The notes beneath the pieces were generated by a model. The model did not search any database. It saw only the letters and a list, made by a program, of their open reading frames with translations, and was not told where the DNA came from. Both the position numbers and the translations under genes were made by a program. Shown in pieces: positions 61,901-64,000 of a stretch of DNA of 64,000 bases (the stretch's first letter is position 1; every line of letters begins with the position of its first letter). This DNA comes from Novosphingobium profundi (GTDB lineage Bacteria; Pseudomonadota; Alphaproteobacteria; Sphingomonadales; Sphingomonadaceae): NCBI RefSeq assembly GCF_018491765.1, contig NZ_JABWCU010000003.1:124001-188000 (forward strand). The letters are read 5' to 3'.

Positions 61901-62916
61901 GCTGCGGCCTGATAGGCATAGGCGGCGGACAGCGTGTCCCCGCGATCTTCCTCAAGCAGACAGCGGCACCGCGCGAGCGCCTCAGCGAATTGGCCTTCGA
62001 GCAGGAGGCCCAGCGCCAGGTTCGCGCGTGCCTTGCGATCTTCGGGCGTGATGGCATAGGCCGCTCGAAAGAACGCCGCAGCCTCCTTATCGCGGCCTTG
62101 GCGCATGCGCGCAAACCCGAGATTGGCTTTGATACGCGCGCGCACCGAAGGCGAAGCTGTCGCCGGTAGTCTATCTTCCAGATCGCTGAGCATCGTCGCG
62201 GCCGTGTCGGGGCGGCCCCGGTTCAGCAGGTCGCGAAAGGAATCGATCTGCTGGTCCAGGACCTTGTCCATCGCAGGGCTTGGCTCCATGTCCACCCCGC
62301 GGACGATAGCCAGGATCTGCTGCACATCGCTGGCCATGACCTGTTGATCAGAGCGTGCGGCCGACACTTCGGACATCACGTCCTGCCCAAGGTTCAGGCC
62401 TGCGCGCCCCAGGCCCAGCAGTTCGTCGGTCGATGCGCTGTATTCGGGATCGAAAGCGTGAAGGGCTTGCGGGTATTGGCGAATACGGCGTTGAAGTTCG
62501 TTCCAGCCCCAGATGTGAATTTCGACAGACCGCCCCAGATCGGCTTGTTCCTGTCTTAGCTGTGTCACCAAGTTGTCCAGGGCGAGCGTGTCGTTCCCCG
62601 TCGTGACGACATAGATTTCAGCAAGTTGGGGCTCTATCGCGAGCGCCCTGACAATGTCCGAGCGCGCCTCCTGGACACTCAGCGGATCATTGCGCTTCTT
62701 GAGCTTGCACTGAACCGCAACCGGCCGTCTCGGGTCGCCGTCACGATGACCGATAAGATCGATGCCCTGTTGATCCGCTCCCGAGGTGGCAACACCTTTC
62801 ACGCCCGCGTCGTTGAAATAGTGTTGAAAGAGCGTAGCGCACCGATCCTCGAACACTTCGGAGCTTTCCGGAATTCCTATGACATTGCTTGATTGCATGG
62901 CGGCGAGGTTAGCCAT
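58945..62916 (-). CDS. Large Mrr-like nuclease-TPR-PIN protein beside SPARSA
   Basis: A 1323-residue protein. Residues ~20-130 are an Mrr/REase-like domain: Glu23 in FEDRCATLF, GADQQGIDLIG with Asp53, and VAVQCKLKK with Gln69-x-Lys71. Residues ~200-950 are helical repeats of TPR type (ARANLALGLLLEGQFAEALARCRCLL). From ~990 a PIN-like RNase domain is suggested by GIVLDTLTAWCAYHFDLLEPM and RLLVSDDLHLRQLAVSLGF with aligned acidic residues. No single known family covers the chain. It is transcribed toward the SIR2-APAZ gene, with a 150-base gap, so it may share its promoter or serve as an accessory sensor/effector. Confidence 0.75.
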   Translation of the reverse strand: MANLAAMQSSNVIGIPESSEVFEDRCATLFQHYFNDAGVKGVATSGADQQGIDLIGHRDGDPRRPVAVQCKLKKRNDPLSVQEARSDIVRALAIEPQLAEIYVVTTGNDTLALDNLVTQLRQEQADLGRSVEIHIWGWNELQRRIRQYPQALHAFDPEYSASTDELLGLGRAGLNLGQDVMSEVSAARSDQQVMASDVQQILAIVRGVDMEPSPAMDKVLDQQIDSFRDLLNRGRPDTAATMLSDLEDRLPATASPSVRARIKANLGFARMRQGRDKEAAAFFRAAYAITPEDRKARANLALGLLLEGQFAEALARCRCLLEEDRGDTLSAAYAYQAAAMGKLSANPEAFVPEELHSDENVAIHRLNLLRQNDDAAWRTSAADLLEAHPDSGVAQRLAAEALLEEGFGGLSLHEATLPESDVRARIERAAALLQAHWDEVRLYENAGQPVWAGVGVNLVAAYRSLQRFDDACRSADQVLAVAPALPEALIARAHLDVLEDAPAKAIERVRDLPESAARTMAMLVALCELADWPALLAFASAERRSALRVEDRAMFDTMRARGRIGSGASQAEAELHALLADWPGDAAVLGGAARMACSHAPELAKAFLAQLLDRLWTQSPKFMRVMAAETAVELDDTAAVIAALDGHIASDHLSPPLLWLAWAFANAPVTPRTRQFFDEIAPDVIALPQVARLAGAAADARGDIAGAERHLKQTLAASPEDLRARIMLYKVYLRADRKSAADELVRTFDETTAVGCEEDKMRLAQTLRYAGEDTRAFELAYTVASHHRGLEEVVQMYPGLFFASDRLPEALQMDRPAQIGDWFRLEDLGGGKDVSGLLSATATPEVVNYPPDQPLAMEVLGRKVGDRIVVAQGIGAARQYCLRELKHRYVWLLHDILHTHATRFPQSRSMGSLTLQGGDVKPVLDMVREHHEHSVDICRAYNEASLPLQILAALNHVSVLQIAELVPQHGGEIRTCLASPQERDAAHEACLHAKGHGIVLDTLTAWCAYHFDLLEPMRAFFGPLTISQRTIDELVEMRAREEIHLGREYMTIGYVGSEAVRQVHTPEETQKRVAMFSRTVEALTANCEVLPAEGADDDQLARLVHREIVEGILDPMLLARQTGRLLVSDDLHLRQLAVSLGFAQGAWLQAAARAMVEVGVIDMTLYALTVARLASRRHGHVWLDADILIELLKHEHGKALIETVSGYIGGPSADIAAHCHVVADFMNKAWDSGVVSWRAQAAASILITRLISKRADWWDTLDRLFHTFARAGGRGVRKDLSQIYLQDWQRGHFLRRPGTASTQRTSNNRSKSRRNPDTARRDR

Positions 62917-63281
62917 GACCAGCCGCGTGGCGCTACTGTGAAGTCGAAGGCGACTGTGCGTAACCTGTTGGCAAGATGCCCGTGACTTTCAAGGTGCGGG
63001 CCATCGCCTGCTTCTCTTCCCTGGCCTATTCTTGATTTGCCGTTCAAGCGTGCGCTCGGTACAACGGCCGACCTCATCCGTTGGGCCCATGGGGTTTGCC
63101 CGCGCTGATCGCATTGCGGGTATGGATCACGATAGCGAAACCTGTGACGGTCGCAGCGGTTTGGTCGACCGGCGAGGCGGCCGGAGCCTTTGCGCTCGAA
63201 CGCGCGTCCCGCTATTTGAGCGTAAAGCTGCTGGCCCGCTTCCAGATCCACAACGGCGCGCCAGCAGCCGAATTGCATTTT
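62917..63281. other. 365 bp without a recognised gene
   Basis: Lies between the start of the large nuclease-TPR-PIN gene and the 3' end of the esterase gene. No frame has a known domain. The promoter of the defence genes should be here; no clear box is visible to me. Confidence 0.4.
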
Positions 63282-64000
63282 TCAGGCAGGGGGCAGGTTC
63301 AGGAAGAACTCGGCAATCTGTGCGCTGGCGTCGATCTGCTGGCTGGCCAGTCCGACGAAGATCCGTGGTGCGTACTGGGGGCCGCCGGGCCAGGTGTGTC
63401 CCCCATTGACGACCGTTAGAAGTTCGACAGGCGCCATGCGAGGGCAGCCTTGAGAGCGCGTGCGGACGATGCGCGTGCGATCAAAGCGGGCGTTCATGGC
63501 GAGCGTCTCCGGGCGGACAGGCGCACCACATCCGTTGTGTGCGCGCCAGAAGGCGAGCGTTTCGGTGACCGAAAGGACGTTACCACCTTCACCGCGGCCG
63601 CCGAAGTCGGCGACGGAGCCGCCCTCGAAGGGCATGATCGGATCGCGCGTTCCATCGATCTGCAGGACCGCCACCGGCCGGGCCGGATGGCACTTCGGAG
63701 TGGTGTCGACCGGGAGCGTGCCCGCGACGGGGGCGATCCCGGAGATTTGTGAGGCGAGGTCGCAACCCAGACGCTCGGCGAATAGAGCGCCGTTGGAGAT
63801 ACCGGTTGCATAGATGCGGCGTGGGTCAACCGCAGACTGCGCCGCGAGTTTCGCGAGGAGCGCCTTCACGAAGCCGACGTCGTCCTGCGGGTTGCGAATT
63901 GTCGTGCGGCCATCGTTCCAGTGTTTGTCGATGCCGTCGGGATAGACCGCGATGAAGCCGTGGGTGTCTGCAGTGCGATCGAGATGGGTCAACTTGGCCA
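63282..64000 (-). CDS. PHB-depolymerase-family esterase, 5' end outside window
   Basis: About 239 codons of an alpha/beta-hydrolase are present. The N-terminus lies beyond 64000, and the listed internal start at 63992 is TTG and not a real start. The family is that of LpqC/PHB depolymerases and feruloyl esterases: HGFIAVYPDGIDKHWND, the nucleophile in ATGISNGALFAERLGCD (GxSxG), the acid in LQIDGTRDPIMPFEGG and His in VNGGHTWPGG. These enzymes cleave polyesters or plant ester links outside the cell. It stands apart from the defence genes. Confidence 0.88.
   Translation of the reverse strand, partial: AKLTHLDRTADTHGFIAVYPDGIDKHWNDGRTTIRNPQDDVGFVKALLAKLAAQSAVDPRRIYATGISNGALFAERLGCDLASQISGIAPVAGTLPVDTTPKCHPARPVAVLQIDGTRDPIMPFEGGSVADFGGRGEGGNVLSVTETLAFWRAHNGCGAPVRPETLAMNARFDRTRIVRTRSQGCPRMAPVELLTVVNGGHTWPGGPQYAPRIFVGLASQQIDASAQIAEFFLNLPPA

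Noticed and set aside
60556..62169. 537-codon plus-strand frame over the large nuclease-TPR-PIN gene
   Set aside because: Antisense shadow; composition is Arg/Gly/His-rich and there is no domain.
1..64000. CRISPR array, tRNA or rRNA genes
   Set aside because: No regularly spaced repeats, no clover-leaf or rRNA stretch recognised on reading either strand.

Overview
The window is GC-rich DNA with the gene content of a sphingomonad (Sphingomonadales, e.g. Novosphingobium or Sphingobium type). Indicators are an F-type conjugation operon, a MucR/Ros regulator, a DUF5818-like gene, a TonB/FecIR-linked lasso peptide cluster with an isopeptidase, and plasmid ParB/Toprim/DUF932 genes. It is most likely part of a large conjugative plasmid or an integrated conjugative element. 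No relaxase (TraI), coupling protein (TraD), replication initiator, rRNA, tRNA or CRISPR was seen.

Layout. (1) 1-14.3 kb is a mosaic accessory region. It holds a beta-lactamase-family hydrolase cut by the window edge, an MFS exporter, an AbiEi/AbiEii pair, and a scar of broken genes (SDR, MFS and LysR fragments). ParDE follows, then a truncated DEAD/DEAH helicase facing a three-gene operon with a PD-(D/E)XK nuclease and a HEPN-like protein. A Cys-His-Asp (transglutaminase/papain-like) protein, HU, an MNT-HEPN protein and VapBC complete it. (2) 14.3-36.4 kb is one long minus-strand F-type type IV secretion operon, read from right to left: small secreted protein, DsbC-like, TraA, L, E, K, B, V, C, two small membrane proteins, TraW, TraU, a TraN that appears to be split into two secreted proteins, TrbC, S26 peptidase, TraF, a CxxC protein, TraH, TraG. 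(3) 37.5-47.8 kb is a complete lasso peptide locus. It has an XRE-GntR regulator pair, an unlisted 46-residue precursor at 38749-38889, a perfect hairpin, and the B (RRE plus transglutaminase) and C (asparagine-synthetase-like) maturation enzymes. Facing it are an isopeptidase, a TonB-dependent receptor with a signalling domain, a FecR anti-sigma and a FecI-type sigma. (4) 48-55.3 kb is plasmid backbone: MarR, Toprim primase-like, ParB, a MucR protein with a long basic tail, DUF932 and DUF5818-like. (5) 55.5-62.9 kb is a defence island: a short prokaryotic Argonaute plus SIR2-APAZ pair (SPARSA type), and upstream of it a 1323-residue protein that joins an Mrr-like nuclease domain, TPR-like repeats and a PIN-like domain. 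(6) The right edge is a secreted PHB-depolymerase-family esterase, cut by the window.

How the parts work together. Conjugation genes and partition/primase genes would move and maintain the element, and the toxin-antitoxin pairs (AbiE, ParDE, VapBC, MNT-HEPN) would stabilise it. The lasso locus would make a threaded peptide with a predicted 8-residue Gly1-Asp8 ring. The receptor/FecR/FecI trio would sense or import a lasso peptide, and the isopeptidase would open it. The Argonaute-SIR2 pair would deplete NAD on sensing invading nucleic acid. The strongest candidates for new biology are the lasso peptide itself and the nuclease-TPR-PIN protein beside the SPARSA system.
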